DNA of 64,000 bases, taken from Brachypodius melanocephalos (taxonomy: Eukaryota; Chordata; Aves; Passeriformes; Pycnonotidae). How positions within the stretch are numbered: the first letter of the stretch is position 1; every line of letters begins with the position of its first letter. A program made the position numbers and the translations under genes. Below are positions 26,276 to 38,668 of this stretch, piece by piece. The notes under the pieces were generated by a model that was not told where the DNA came from, searched no databases, and worked only from the letters and a program-made list of their open reading frames with translations. The DNA lies in the NCBI GenBank assembly GCA_013398615.1, contig VZSR01000680.1:1471852-1535851 (forward strand), written 5' to 3'.

Positions 26276-29200
26276 GCTGAATATTCTGCTGCCTTCACTG
26301 GAAATTTTTGGCTGTGTAAGGAATAACGTATAGAGCCTAATGAGGTTTTATTCAGCTCCTGAGAGTCTTTATTCAATCTTTGGGTGTCTGAACCCTAATG
26401 TAGACCCAAATAGAAATGCAGATTGAGCAGAGCAGAAATCCACCTGTTTTAGATGCATTGACCATATATGTGTATCTGGGATATTTAAAAGGAAGCCATT
26501 TGTCATCAGGAAGCAAAAGTGCTTATTGTGAATCTGGCATTTAAATATACCATCAACAGCAACCAGCATTGAGAAATGGTTTAATTAACCTGAAAGGGTG
26601 TAATTTTATGCTATTTAGCAAGAAATACAAATTTTAAAGTGCTTTTATGCTGTATGTATCAGAGTAGTGAGGCCAAATCCTGCTCTTAGATACCCATATT
26701 TAAATATGGAGTAAATTCATTAACCTCTCTTAATAAACCTGCAACTAAGAGGGTGCAGATATAAGCAGAATAATCTGTTACACACTCTCTATAACCCATT
26801 TCCTAAAATCACCATGCTCTTTACAATATTCTAATGGTAGAGTTAAAACTTAAGCCCCAATGGCAAGAATTGATCGCTGGATGTTGAGTGGAGTGGTTAA
26901 TCCTTGGGGTTCCTACTGTCTGAGTGCTTTTCTTTATTATTATTCTTAATTTAATTTGGCCAAGTCACCTCTCCTATTCTACATTTTCACATATCTCCTG
27001 AAGGTACACTCTGATAGGACCATACCTCAGAATTCCTGTGTTTACAACAACTCTGGTGTATGAAATTATGGCCATGTCATGGTCAGTACTTACCTGTTCA
27101 AAATCTCCACACCACCAGAGAGGAGTTTTCTCCTCTGTTGTTATTTTGGACAGAACACTGTAACCATGCCAGGCTGCTCTCATAGACCAGCAAAAGCAGA
27201 AAGCTCAGAGCCCTACTTAGGCCCCAGCAGGAAACCCAGCTTCTGTCTCACATTTGAGGAAACCATAAAAACCACAACAGAAATTTAGGGAAAACCCAGA
27301 AATTTAGGGAAAGTCAACAGGAACTGTTACCCACACAGAGCAATCATGACTCTGTTCCTCCAGGACAGATATCCAGAAACCAACACAGTGACAGATAAAA
27401 CAAAGCTCAAGAAAGCCCTCAACAAATCTCTCCAATATCTTGACATTCATCAGCCATCACTGACCAATGCAGATCTGAAGGAAAATACAGCTGAACATCA
27501 GTTGTAAGACACAGCAAGAGTGGGAGCCATGGAGTGCAGAAACACAAATATTTTTGGCAATCACAGACAACCTGGCACCTCTCTGATGCCAGCGAGATGC
27601 TGGCGCTCTGGTGATGGCCAACATGACCAGGGCTGCCATAATCTGCAGAAAAATGTTTTTATTTTTTCCCTCCCCTAGATCTGTGTGGAGCCTCTGGATC
27701 TTTCTTTTGTCCTTACTTGTGCCCACTAGTTATCATTTCCACCTGCATTTCAGCACATGGATCTACGTGGATGAGGAAGAAGTATGAGGCAGATGTGCAA
27801 AGAGCTACAGCAAAGGCTAAAGGGGGCTATAGAATGATCCAAGGACTTGTTGGACAGTTCTCATTCCCAAGGATGCCATGTACAGCATGGACACGTCGGA
27901 GACATTCTCAAAATTACCAAAAAGGCCTCTAATGTGGCTGCCAGTACAGGGATCCTGCCCAAGGCAGCCCTGGTGAGCTTCCTATGGAGAAGCACAAAGG
28001 GATCAGCATAAGTGGATCCTTTATTTCTCAGTTTTCCCACAGTAAAACATGGAATAATAACTAACTACATATTGTGAGGATAAATTAACTATTGCCATGT
28101 TTTCAGGCATTGCAGTAACATGGATTCTAGGAAAAAAAAAAAAAAAAAAGCTATATATAGCCACATAACCAATACAGGTAAATACCTCTATAAATAAAAC
28201 CTGTAAGTACTGCTGCAACACAAATCATAAATAAAACCCAAAAAGACTTAGTCATACACACGGGCAGATTTCCAGTTATGGAGGAAGTACTTTTAGAAAG
28301 AGCATAGTGAGGTACATGAAGTAGAATGATGAAGAGAAAGGTAATAAATCATTCTACAAACACATTATTCTGAAAAATGGCCATCGTAGGCAAAAGTGTG
28401 TTCCTGAATTTCTGGGGTGCGTTTTTTTCCTGGTAAACTGAATATACAGATAACTAACAGGTATATATGAGCATCCTCCTACAGGTATAAAAGCCACATT
28501 TCCTGAAAAAATAAATGAATACCTGTGTTGTCTGCTCAGTCTAAACAGGGACACAAGTAGTTCTGGAGTTAATGAAGCATTTGTGGACAACAGTTTACTG
28601 CCTTGCCAAGAATTTATAGCACTACAAATCCTCATATGGTATTTTGCTTTGAAAGAACCCCTTGGTATAGAAAAGCCCTGAGACACAAGAGTACATGAGC
28701 ATAGGGAAGCTGCCAAATTTTCTCCATCTGACCCAGGGAATACATGTGTGGGAAGGGAAGTACAGAGAGGGGAAGGAGGGAGGTTTGGTGCTGTTTGTGG
28801 AGTCATGGTGGACAGGGAGTCAAGGCCTTGTTTAAGGTGTTTTGTAAGGGTTGAACATAATAAGAAGAGGTAGAGATCCCAGTGAGTTCCAGACACTGTG
28901 TGTGTGTCCTGGTGCTCCATGCCCTTCCTGCACTTTTGTCTTTCACTACAGATGTGGAAAGGCAGCCAAGGGGTCTGACAGAGGTGTTCCCCCTCTCTGC
29001 TTGTGCTCCCAATACTGCCTCATCCAACTGTCTTTCCAACAGCCAAAAGGCTTTCAGATTTCCCCAATCTAGACCCTGGGATGACTGCTGCCCCACAGTT
29101 TTGCTAGTCAGAAGAGAATGAGGAGGCAGCAGAGGAGCATTTTCTTTACAAGGTACATTCTTCCAGCACAGCAGATGGGACTTTGTCCTTCAGCAAAGCA

Positions 29201-32200
29201 ACCTCAGATCTTGCTTTCAGTCAGGAAATGGTGGTGAGGATAGGAAAGAGTAAATAGCACATAAATACCATTACAATAAAAATAAAATTTGAGAAGGTTA
29301 TATAAAAATCTCTTTATACCAAAGTATAAAGTTGTAGGTACAGGAATACAATTGACTACCCTGTAGCCCCAGGGCATTCCCTCTACACAACAGCTCTGGC
29401 AATCCTCTGAAGGTAAAGCACATTTATCATGTACACATCATATGCCAGCAAAATTCAGCTTATGCCAGTAAAAGTCTGCTTTAGCCAACATAACTTGCTC
29501 CAGATTATCCAAATTAATCTCTAAGCTTAATTTCTTGAAGTGGGAGCAAGAGCTCCCCTCATGATATCCCTGTCTATAGCCTTGCATCAGTGCAGCTCTG
29601 TCAGTCATGTCTTCACACATGGGATTGACACTGAAAGGCTGCCAGGGAATAGTGTAGACCCAGCACCGATCCCTGCAGCTCACCATTTCCAGTCCTTTTT
29701 AATCTCACAATATATCCTGCTTCTAATAAACCATGTGATATGTACCTAAACAATCCTTTAGCACCTGTTATGCACTTATTTACTTAGATACTTTTTCCAA
29801 TACAGACACAGCTTCCATTAAGTCAACAACATTTCAAAATCACTTTAAAAATCTGCTGGGTAAACAACAGCCTAAAATGAAAGCGCTGACTTGCAGCTGC
29901 CCAAATGAAATTTTTGTAACAAACTTACATTTAATCCTATCTGTATTTGAAAGTTCTGTATTTAGATAGTGTTTGATGCCCTATTTTTTTCTGCTGAGCT
30001 TCATTTAGCATTTCATTTTTCTTGCTAGATACCCCATGAGATGACGACCACATACACATCCTGATACTCTCAATACTTTCAAGCAGAAACCACTGTTCAC
30101 ATACTCATAACATTACATTTCATGCTCTCATCCTTTCCCTCACTTTGTAGATGCAGAGGGAGAGGCTACACTACACCAGTAATCTCATTTACAGCTGTCA
30201 GCTTGGCATCTTAGCCCAGTTTGCAGAGATCTGTTATCCTCCATCTTACAGACTACATACATTTCTGTAGAAAAAAAAAAACCAAAAAACTTTACTGAGC
30301 ACTAACAACGCTGGGACAAAAGAACCCAAAAAGAAGACATAGTAAATGCTTATTAATAAATGTCAGCAATGAAATTTCCTTCTGACACAACAGTGCTTGT
30401 AGATAAGGTGTTACTATTATTGAATCATGATTAACACTTCAGGAACAATCAAGAAGAATACTGAGGATGAAGCAAGAATAGATTTTTAAAAATTATTTTC
30501 CAAGAAAAAGAAATCTTGCAAAACAAGTTTAATTTGGGTTAGAGGAGTGATGATTCACATGCAATCTGGCACTAAGTTTAGGACAAATGGTCAGCTTGCA
30601 TTTTTTATTTTTGTAATTCAATATTTCTTATTGTTTCTATCCATGCTTGATTGTTCTCAAAAAGATAAAACTACTACAGTCCTCTGCTTTAGAAACTTGC
30701 CACTCCTCAGCTTCTTCCTTCATAAATTACAAACATAATTAGAGATACTAAATCACAAAACTACAGTTGTTGAAAACTTGCAATGTGAAGACATCTCTAA
30801 ATAAAAACACATGCCCTTTTCCTCTAGCAAAACCAAAGCAAAACTCAAATGCTGGTCAACATTCCCATGCTATTCCAACCACAGAAAGCCTCTGCTTGAA
30901 ATGAAGCTGCTCCTTGCAAGGAAAAGTTGCAATACCAGGACAAATACTGCTTCAGGTTTGAGAGCATATAAAATAGAAACCTACAGGAGCATCAGTGCCT
31001 GGCTCCAGCAGGCTGCAATACACCACTGAGCCCAGCATATTTGGGGATGTGGAAGGTGGGATTGGGATCTATTTGCCCTTTTGAAAAGATAAATGGGAAG
31101 GAGCATGGATTATTTAACACCACAGCAGGTTAGAAAGTCTTCCTCCAACAACACCTGAAGAAGTTAAAAGTTTGCAGCCAAATGCTCTAACTCACATTGC
31201 TTTCCAGCACCTGAGATTGTTGCTTCACTATTTGGTCTAAACCCATTAAATTATATTTCAAGCTTCTTCCCTCACTGCTTTGATTCTTTTCTTCCAATGG
31301 CTCCTGACAGTAACAGTAAAAGATAGTCCTTCACAAAATGATAGGCTGCTGTAATATTGAAACTTTTATCTTTCATATTATTGCCATTTATATAGTTATT
31401 TTCCAGGATTCTAAGAAATATCTACTAGGATACCATCAAGCATATTTTCAATAAAACATAAACAATACCTTCTAAAAAGGAAATCACCCAGCATGAAATA
31501 CATAATGGAGATTCAAAATCCAATTCCCCAGACAGATACTTCAGTGTAACAGCTGAACAGAGCACTGTTTCTCCAGAAAAAGTGACAGGACAATTTGGTT
31601 TCCAAAGTGGTTTGGATGTGCTTTCCATATGTTAGTGGATGCAGGAGGTGATGGTCATGCCCCACATGGGGTTTAGGAAGGGGCTTCCTGGGTATTAAAA
31701 AGTCTCATGCATTCCAACATAACATTGATTACAAAAATCTTCAGGTATAATTTGCCTATTGCCTTTATCCATACCAGGTTCTCCTTTCCTGATTATCAGG
31801 GATTCATATACTGAGCCTGTGAAGGGGAATCAGAGGACAAAAAAACACAAACCCAAAACCAGACAAACACAGTCCCTATGTGTGGAAAGCAGAAAAGAAA
31901 TCTGCATTTCCCATGTGGGCAATTATAGCTGACACCCTCTTCTACAAAGTTTTGGAAAGGCTTTGTCACTTTCTTCACGTTTCAACTTCATCAGCATCAC
32001 CTTCCTCTCCTGACACACAGCATGACTGGAGTTAAATCTTCTCTGTTAGTGGACTGCACAAAATATGGTGTGCAGCAAACAAACAGCACCCCTTCTCCTT
32101 GTGATCTCCTTTCACTAAGTCCATTTACTTAATATTTTAATTGCCATCAACATAAACATTAAACACGTATACGCGTCCAGACCTGGAGGCAACAGCCTGC

Positions 32201-32473
32201 CAGCCCCGCTGTGCCTAAGCGAGGGCAGGTTCCAGCTCCGGACTGCGGGGACTTGAAACGCCGGCACAGCCAGGAGCTCCCCTCACTTCGCAAGCATTTC
32301 TCTACGGAAACTTTGTGAGGTTTGAGAACCGCTTCTGAATCAGAGACGAGGCCACAGAAGGTGCGGCAACTGCGGACGAGCCACATGAGGCTCCCGAATG
32401 CCCAGCGCTCATCACCGGAGCAGGAACCCTCCCTTTGTGGGGCGGCGAGACGAGCACCGCACCCGGCGGCTCC

Positions 32474-32596
32474 GGGATGGAGGGACAGATCTCTCCTTGC
32501 TCCTGCACCATCCGAGAGCCCAGGGATGGAGGGACAGATCTCTCCTTGCTCCTGCACCACCCGAGAGCCCAGGGATGGAGGGACAGGTCTCCCCCC
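32474..32596. repeat. 49-bp minisatellite, about 2.5 copies
   Basis: The unit begins GGGATGGAGGGACAGATCTC and ends CCGAGAGCCCA. Copies start at 32474, 32523 and 32572; the third is partial and changes to ACAGGTCTCCCC. The first two differ at one position (CCATCC versus CCACCC). It lies in the CpG island, in the intron just downstream of the N-terminal exon donor. Confidence 0.93.
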
Positions 32597-32766
32597 GCCC
32601 CGCCGGCACCTCCCCCGGCCCGGAGCCCCCTCACACCCCCCGCCCAGGGGCCGAGCCCTCAGCGCCGCCCCGCTCCCGCCCGGCCCCCATCGCTCCCTGC
32701 CTCTTTCCCTTCAGCCCGCACCCTTCCCTCCCTCACTGCCGGCTCCCGGCCCCTGCCCGGCCCTAC

Positions 32767-33121
32767 CTGGGCACCCACGACAACTTTGGCCTCGCTCTGC
32801 AGCTGGACGGGCTCGCTCTGCNNNNNNNNNNNNNNNNNNNNNNNNNNNNNNNNNNNNNNNNNNNNNNNNNNNNNNNNNNNNNNNNNNNNNNNNNNNNNNN
32901 NNNNNNNNNNNNNNNNNNNNNNNNNNNNNNNNNNNNNNNNNNNNNNNNNNNNNNNNNNNNNNNNNNNNNNNNNNNNNNNNNNNNNNNNNNNNNNNNNNNN
33001 NNNNNNNNNNNNNNNNNNNNNNNNNNNNNNNNNNNNNNNNNNNNNNNNNNNNNNNNNNNNNNNNNNNNNNNNNNNNNNNNNNNCTGCCGCCGGCTCCGCT
33101 GCCCACCAGCACCGCCAGCTT
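32767..33121 (-). CDS. PHF21B: PHF21B N-terminal exon(s), interrupted by an assembly gap
   Basis: Only the two edges are readable. The 5' edge on the minus strand (33121-33084) follows a strong polypyrimidine acceptor ending CCCGGCAG and reads KLAVLVGSGAGG. The 3' edge (32821-32767) reads QSEPVQLQSEAKVVVGAQ and stops at a GTAGGG donor in phase 0, matching the phase-0 start of the exon at 12964. PHF21A has an exon beginning KLVAQ after a CAG-ending first exon, and later a PVNLQ...KV segment just upstream of its PIKVPQ block, so both edges look paralogous. The implied exon length including Ns is 355 bp, not a multiple of three, so either the gap size is an estimate or the gap hides an intron. 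Alternatively the 32.8-kb edge could belong to a first exon whose start codon lies in the gap. Confidence 0.55.
32822..33083. other. Assembly gap (262 N)
   Basis: Run of Ns within the CpG island, removing the middle of a PHF21B N-terminal exon. Confidence 0.99.
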
Positions 33122-33625
33122 CTGCCGGGAGAGGGGGAGAGAGAAGCGGCGTCGTCACCGCGGGGCTGCAGACGCGCACGGCCCCCAGGCAGCGCGGGTT
33201 TGGGTTGTTTCCTTTCCCTTTGGTAGGGTTTGCAGTTTTCTTCCTGGCAGGGGAAGGGCTGGGTTCCCCCTCTTTGCTCGGAAACTCGCGGGTTGCACGC
33301 CGGGCTTCCAAAGTTAGGGGTTTAGGTTGGGTTTTGTTATAAATGCATATTATAAACTTGGCTTTTTTTCCACTTTGGGTTTTGCCTCGAGCTAATATCC
33401 TAGTATAAACGATCGTGATATGAGTCTAGGTAATGCTGCAGCTTCAATTAATAATAAAAGGCTTAAAGAATGATATTTTCAACTTTCTCTTCCGTTTGCC
33501 TGAATATCCATTGCACGTGCCCACCGCACCCGTGTTCTTTCACCACGACTGACTCTGGAGTTGGATTGCTGATTTCCCTTTCAAGTTTTCTTTTCCTCGC
33601 AAAATTCCACTGTTTTTCTAGTGGT

Positions 33626-33668
33626 GGTAATTATAATAATTATGATTATTATTATCATCATCATCATC
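33626..33668. repeat. AAT/ATC trinucleotide repeat
   Basis: Imperfect TAATTATAATAATTATGATT followed by ATTATTATC and ATCATCATCATC. Confidence 0.8.
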
Positions 33669-34520
33669 CAAGTTAACTTTTCTCCATAGCACCATTTTAA
33701 CTCTAAGTTCTCTGTTTTTCTTAGCAGTTGTTCTTTTATATTGCTACAGAGTGGCTATTCCATCATCTGTAACAGGAATATTTTGACCTTGTTACGGGAT
33801 CTCTGACAAGATTTGTATTTGAGATTTCTGTCGGTACTGTGAAGATGCATACAGTAAATAATAGTGTGTGCATAAAATTTGCAAAAACTTTTGAAAAGGA
33901 AAAAAAAAACTTTTAAAGTTGTTGCTCTCTGCATAATCTTGGAAATTTTTCTTATTAATGCCATTTAGGCAAGTTGTGGAAAAAAATATACCGGTTCAAG
34001 CCTTTTTTGATACTTTTAATTATTAAATATCTTGTTTTTACTAGAGCTGACATCAAAGGCACTTAATGCTACAAACAGTTCTGCCCATGTTTAAGTTTAT
34101 GCACTGACCATAACCTTGGACTCCAATGCAATTACATGTAATGTACAGCCTTTGGCAAACTGCGGTTCGACTGTCAAAGCCCATAAGAGTTTTGTTGTCA
34201 ACTTTGTTTGTTTAAAGTATGATCTGTGTGTAGAAGTGTGTGTATAAACTTCTAGACATGCTTAGCTCTTTCCAAAATCAAGGCTGAAAATTTTACTACT
34301 GGGCATAAAGTAGAAGCCTTGTAGCACAAAACTCAAGTGACTTCTAGGAAAATACATCCCTTCTTACCTTTAAACCCATCATAAACTTTAAGACTGGAAG
34401 GGCTTAGTGGAAATATATGTTTGCTCTAGGAGCTGTAGTTTTTTGTGTTTATGTGAAATCACAAGCATATGCTTTACCAGAGATATTTGCTTCAAATTTT
34501 GATATACAGAAATTACTTCT

Positions 34521-34596
34521 TTTTGGTCAAAGGTTTGACTCAGTGATCTCTGAGGTCTTTTCCAACCTTATTGGATCTGTGGTTCTGTGATTCTAA
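34521..34596 (+). mobile_element. CR1 LINE 3' terminal fragment
   Basis: Plus-strand CTGAGGTCTTTTCCAACCTT, then ATTGGATCTGTGGTTCTGTGATTCT, is the terminal part of CR1 with its octamer repeats. It is about 75 bp and in the opposite orientation to the other clear CR1 copies. Confidence 0.82.
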
Positions 34597-37500
34597 TGTC
34601 AGCATTACTCTAGTAATTGTGACCTTGTATAAATTGTTCTTAGCTTTCTTCATTTTTATCTTTACCTTTCATTCTCCATTACCCTGACAATCACCCCAAG
34701 GAAGCATAGGCAATATTCTCCTTATTCTCTATGCTCTTGTGTGTCATAGAAGTTTTGAAGAGAAAAGAGCTTTCTCTTCAAAACAGAAATATACCTGTCT
34801 GACAGTTTAAGAGTGCTCAAGCGAAAGACAAGAAGGTCAGGTATGTGTTTTATGTAGGGGGGAAAAGTTGCTTATGAGAAAATTCTATAAAACCCTCTTT
34901 CCCTGGTTTGTTGTAGCACAGATTCCCACTGGTGTTCCCTGCACTGATTCCATGCTCCATGGTATGCTGCTGCAGATGCCAAGGAGAATTGGGACAGCAT
35001 GGGGGAGAGCTGACCACCTCCTCTCCTGCTCCACAGAATATTTCCTTGCAAAGCACCTTATTAACCCCTACAGTGACATAAAGCTCTCAGACTCAGAGTT
35101 CAGCCCTGTGATTGTATTTTTGCTTGATGTCCTATGAAGAATGCCAGCTCACAGACTGTCTGAAAATGCTGTACTTGGTTACAGTGCTAGAAATCCACTG
35201 CCTAACTGGAGTTAGTCCAGGAGGGAAATCCTAGCTGTGCTGCAGACAACCAGAGGTTTGCTGCTGACATCAGTAGCACTGGGTGGGGATTCTCTTTTCT
35301 GATCCTAGGAGCCTTTTCTATTCCTGATAGATCACTGTACTGATGAAGAATCTCTATGTTTGTCCTCAGACATGAACATGTGGATAAATGAATGAAAAAA
35401 CTTCTTACAGAAACACTCAGCATTAGTCTGATTTCAGATTTTCACTTAAATTTCCAATAGGTCATATTCTAGTGGTATTAGTACAGCTTTACTTTGTTCT
35501 CAGACAGTTCAGCAACAGTAAACATCTAAGCAAATAAAAATTCTTGACTCCAAATGATAGACAATTCTCGGTAGCTCAGTGGAAAGAACAAGTAAATTAA
35601 ATAGAAGTAGATTATGACTTTCTTGACTAACTTCAATAGCAACTAATTGCTTTTTGTCTTGTTTCAAAGGAGCAAATTAGCCGAGAAGTACAAAACCAGA
35701 AATTCTGTAAACAAACAAAAAAAATTTCACTACTCAAATTGCCACCCATACCTTTACCCACTTGTTCTCCCTACAACCATTAACAGTGAGTTTTGAGTCT
35801 TTGCACGTGATTTTTTCCTAATAACCTCACAATCCTGTCTATTCATGTGCATGAAAAGAGAGGAAGGAAAAGAGCTGAGGAAATGAAGATTACTGCTTGT
35901 GTCAGTCTAAGTTGTGATAAATACGAAATGCCTTTAAAACTGGAAAACTTTCATTTGAACATAGGTTTTTCTAAGTAAACACAGGGAAAACATTATGTCC
36001 TTGGAATAGGCTTGCAAAGACCAGTTGGTTCACGTCTGTCACCTCCTGAGGGTACAATGTTATACTAAGTTTATTTAAATAACTGAAAATTTTAGAAACT
36101 TAATATGGAAGTATATACAAAGGATCAGGTGCTTGATGAGCTTTCAAAATAGGGGAACAGAAAAACTGTCTATTTAGGGAAAAGCAGCAACAGCATCTCT
36201 TCTGTGTCTCTTTTATTAATTTTCTAAACTGTACCCATCAAAAATTTTAAAATAGCCCATTTAATCAGACTGTGTTAATTAAGAGTTGAGCTATTCTCAT
36301 CTCTTTTTTTTTTCCCTTTGTAACAGCAATTTTTGCATTTTAACCCTGAGAAGATGTTGGTAAAGAAGTGTTGACAGAAACAAAGATTATGATATGAGAG
36401 ATTAAAATAATCCTCAACAAAACCTACATCTGCTGTATTCTATTTCTGCCAGATTAATTAAAAGAATAATCTTAGTTTTTAAAGAGAAAGAAAATCTGCA
36501 TTTTGAGAATCAGTCAGCATAACATATTATCACATACTTTTGGAATAATGAACAATAAGACACGAAGTAAGCTTTGGACACTGCTGCAGAAAACATGTGC
36601 TGATACAATGGAAGAGCCAAAAAAGAGGAAAAGAAGAAAAAAACCCATTGGCTTTAAATGCTGGAAAGCAGGTCTCTGCTTCTCATCCACAGCATAATGG
36701 CACACACAATACACCAATTTTGAAACAGCGCCTTTTCAATAGCAACACGACTTTCATTTTCACTGCAGGATGCCACAGGCAGTCCAGAGTTTGAAATATG
36801 TATGCTGGTCACACGCAAACATGCCACAATGTGCTGGAAATCTGCCACTTGTTTATGATTTCCCATCTTGTATGTGGCACAGTCTCAACTATTTAAAGCA
36901 GAGTTAATATATTTTTTTTTCTGTATGTATCAAAAATAACTCTGGCCCTCCTGTTTGTTAGTGCATGTGAGCCTTCTCCCTGTCCCCTCCTTTCCAGCAA
37001 GGTTTGCAGGTAAGAAGGCAGCTGTCCAACAGTTTTAGCCTCAAATTTGATTACTCAGATGCTACTTCTGCCATCACAAACCACAAATCATTCTGTTTAG
37101 TGAATGAAGCAATGGAAAGAGCAAAGGGAGGAAGTATTTGCAGGTGGCTGTTCTGTTGTGATCCCCACACTGAGCAATGGGGCACATGTATGCACACACA
37201 CACAGGCTCCACATACACAGCACTGCTTCTGGTGCAAGGCTTTGTCTCCCTCATTGTCACTCTGCTGCAGTTTACATCATATCTTCAAATCCTTACTGAT
37301 CTGATGTCAACATTGCTTCACACATGCATCCTAAATAAGAACATGGCCATGCTCTACAAGGGAGGAATTCTCAGCTCCTGGCTGCTGTCTGCCACAGCAG
37401 TGATTTAAAACAGACACAAGCCTTTCAGCAAACTTTCATGTTTTCCCAGTAAAATATGAGGTCTGTTTAAAAAGGACCTAAAATTCGCTGTCCATCACAT

Positions 37501-38374
37501 TTATATTTTAACACCTACACACTGTAGGTAGACACCTCAGTCCATTAATCTTTCCAGAATGAAACTCTGACAAAGCAGTTTGGTTGTGAAAAACTGCAAC
37601 TGTTTACAGAGCAATATCAGGTTTTTTCCTTAGCGGCCCCACGGCTACAAGAAAACATTTGGCATGACCCTGAGAGTTTATTCAGCTTGCAGAACACTGG
37701 CAGTCCACTTTCTAACCAAAATGATGTCTTTGTCAATTAATAATATAACATTCTGCACTAATCTAACGCCATGCATGCAAACCAGCTGAACTTCTCCAGC
37801 AATGAGAGCCATGGCCTCTCTTCATTTACCCAAAAGTCACAATAAAATTCTCTTGAACAACAGAGAATTTAATATTCAGAGAGCAACAACACACAAACAC
37901 ACTGTAAACATAGTCACTAGCTATGGCACTTTAGTACATTTTCTTAGGGTTTTGGTTCAATCCTATGAATTTCCATGTATTTCTCCTATATTTCCAAGTT
38001 GCTACTTATATACATAGCTGATCCTGCCTGATCTGAACCTTAGGTCATAGCCAACCCTCCTCATAAGCCCACACACTGAAACAAAGAAATGAGCAGGGCT
38101 TCAGCCAAGCACACGTGTACACACAGGCACCCAGAGGAGTTTGGGGGATGCTTATGGAAGCAAAAGGCTTCGTAGTCTATTTTATCCCTGGAATCCCATT
38201 AAAAATGCTTCCTTTTGCATACAGGCCTTGGGCACCAGGTTACCTGGGCCCAAAGAGAAGACATTAAAGCAGCTTGTCGTACAGACAAAGATGAGGACCA
38301 CGGCACGGGAAGGTTTTATGTGCTGTTTCCAAAAATGCTGTATTCCATGTAAAGGTGTTCAGGACGTGCAACCG

Positions 38375-38411
38375 AGGGGGAGGAGGAGGAGGAGGAGAAG
38401 GAGAAGAAGGG
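38375..38411. repeat. GGA-type purine repeat
   Basis: GAGGGGGAGGAGGAGGAGG followed by AGAAGGAGAAGAAGGG. A complementary CCT repeat lies about 230 bp away at 38636-38668. Confidence 0.85.
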
Positions 38412-38505
38412 TTTTAAAGAAGGTTGGGGTAGTTCCTCCTGCCGATTGCTGGGTAAATGACCTGTCAGTTTGATGCAAAACGCTCTCCCTGCGACGCCCC
38501 AGCCT

Positions 38506-38525
38506 GGGCGGGGGCAGGGATGGGG
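38506..38525 (+). other. G-quadruplex motif
   Basis: Four G runs of 3, 5, 3 and 4 separated by loops of 1, 2 and 2 bases, inside the CpG-rich patch. More G runs follow to 38542. Confidence 0.7.
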
Positions 38526-38635
38526 AGAGAGGAGGGGAGGGAGAAGAAATTGCTCGACAGAAGTATTTTTAATGACCCCCAGGGAGAGGTCACCGCGGCG
38601 CAGGCTGACGTGGGGTACCCGGGGGCAGGCAGCCT

Positions 38636-38668
38636 TCCTCCTCCTCCTCCTCCTCCCCCTCCTCCCCA
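38636..38668. repeat. CCT repeat
   Basis: TCCTCCTCCTCCTCC-type tract with a CCCC interruption. On the minus strand it is the same purine pattern as the repeat at 38375-38411, so the two form an inverted pair. Confidence 0.85.

Larger units (their letters stand above)
12965..32766. other. PHF21B intron, about 19.8 kb
   Basis: Runs from the acceptor of the TLGTITAVP exon to the donor of the gap-interrupted N-terminal exon. It holds CR1 fragments at 13.5, 21.0 and 25.1 kb, a T-rich tract at 20985-21024, small dinucleotide repeats, an AT palindrome at 18320-18353 and an RFX-type X-box at 16954-16967. No exon was recognised in it. Confidence 0.7.
1..33121 (-). other. PHF21B: PHF21B gene, partial (N-terminal and middle exons with introns)
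   Basis: This is the minus-strand span joining all recognised PHF21B exons. Three secure exons (12872-12964, 2592-2951, 480-602) are each a whole number of codons, have AG/GT borders on the minus strand, and join in frame. A fourth exon at 32767-33121 is interrupted by Ns. The protein is a chromatin factor related to PHF21A/BHC80, whose PHD finger reads unmethylated histone H3 and which works with the LSD1-CoREST complex; that role is family knowledge, not visible here. The C-terminal exons with the PHD finger fall off the left edge. The initiating exon was not found. Observed introns are about 2.0, 9.9 and 19.8 kb. Confidence 0.9.
32165..33310. promoter_or_regulatory. CpG island around the PHF21B N-terminal exon
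   Basis: GC content and CpG density rise sharply from about 32165 (CACGTATACGCGTCC) to about 33310, against an AT-rich, CpG-poor background on both sides. The peak encloses the gap-interrupted coding exon, so it may be a PHF21B promoter (main or alternative) or an intragenic island. No transcription start can be placed. Homopolymeric C stretches at 32580-32720 would explain poor sequencing coverage and the gap. Confidence 0.75.
33122..38360. other. Upstream stretch without a recognised gene (first intron or 5' flank)
   Basis: From about 33310 GC content falls back to background. It contains a small AAT/ATC repeat at about 33626-33668 and a CR1 3' end at 34521-34596. I see no exon with the MELQ-type PHF21 N-terminus on the minus strand. 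Confidence 0.6.

Noticed and set aside
32322..33317. Long plus-strand frames across the CpG island (up to 331 codons)
   Set aside because: They run through 262 Ns and a stop-poor GC-rich region with a 49-bp repeat. The real coding strand is minus, shown by splice sites and PHF21B similarity.
37004..37408. 134-codon plus-strand frame
   Set aside because: Begins at a non-ATG codon, has no recognisable domain and lies in ordinary noncoding sequence.
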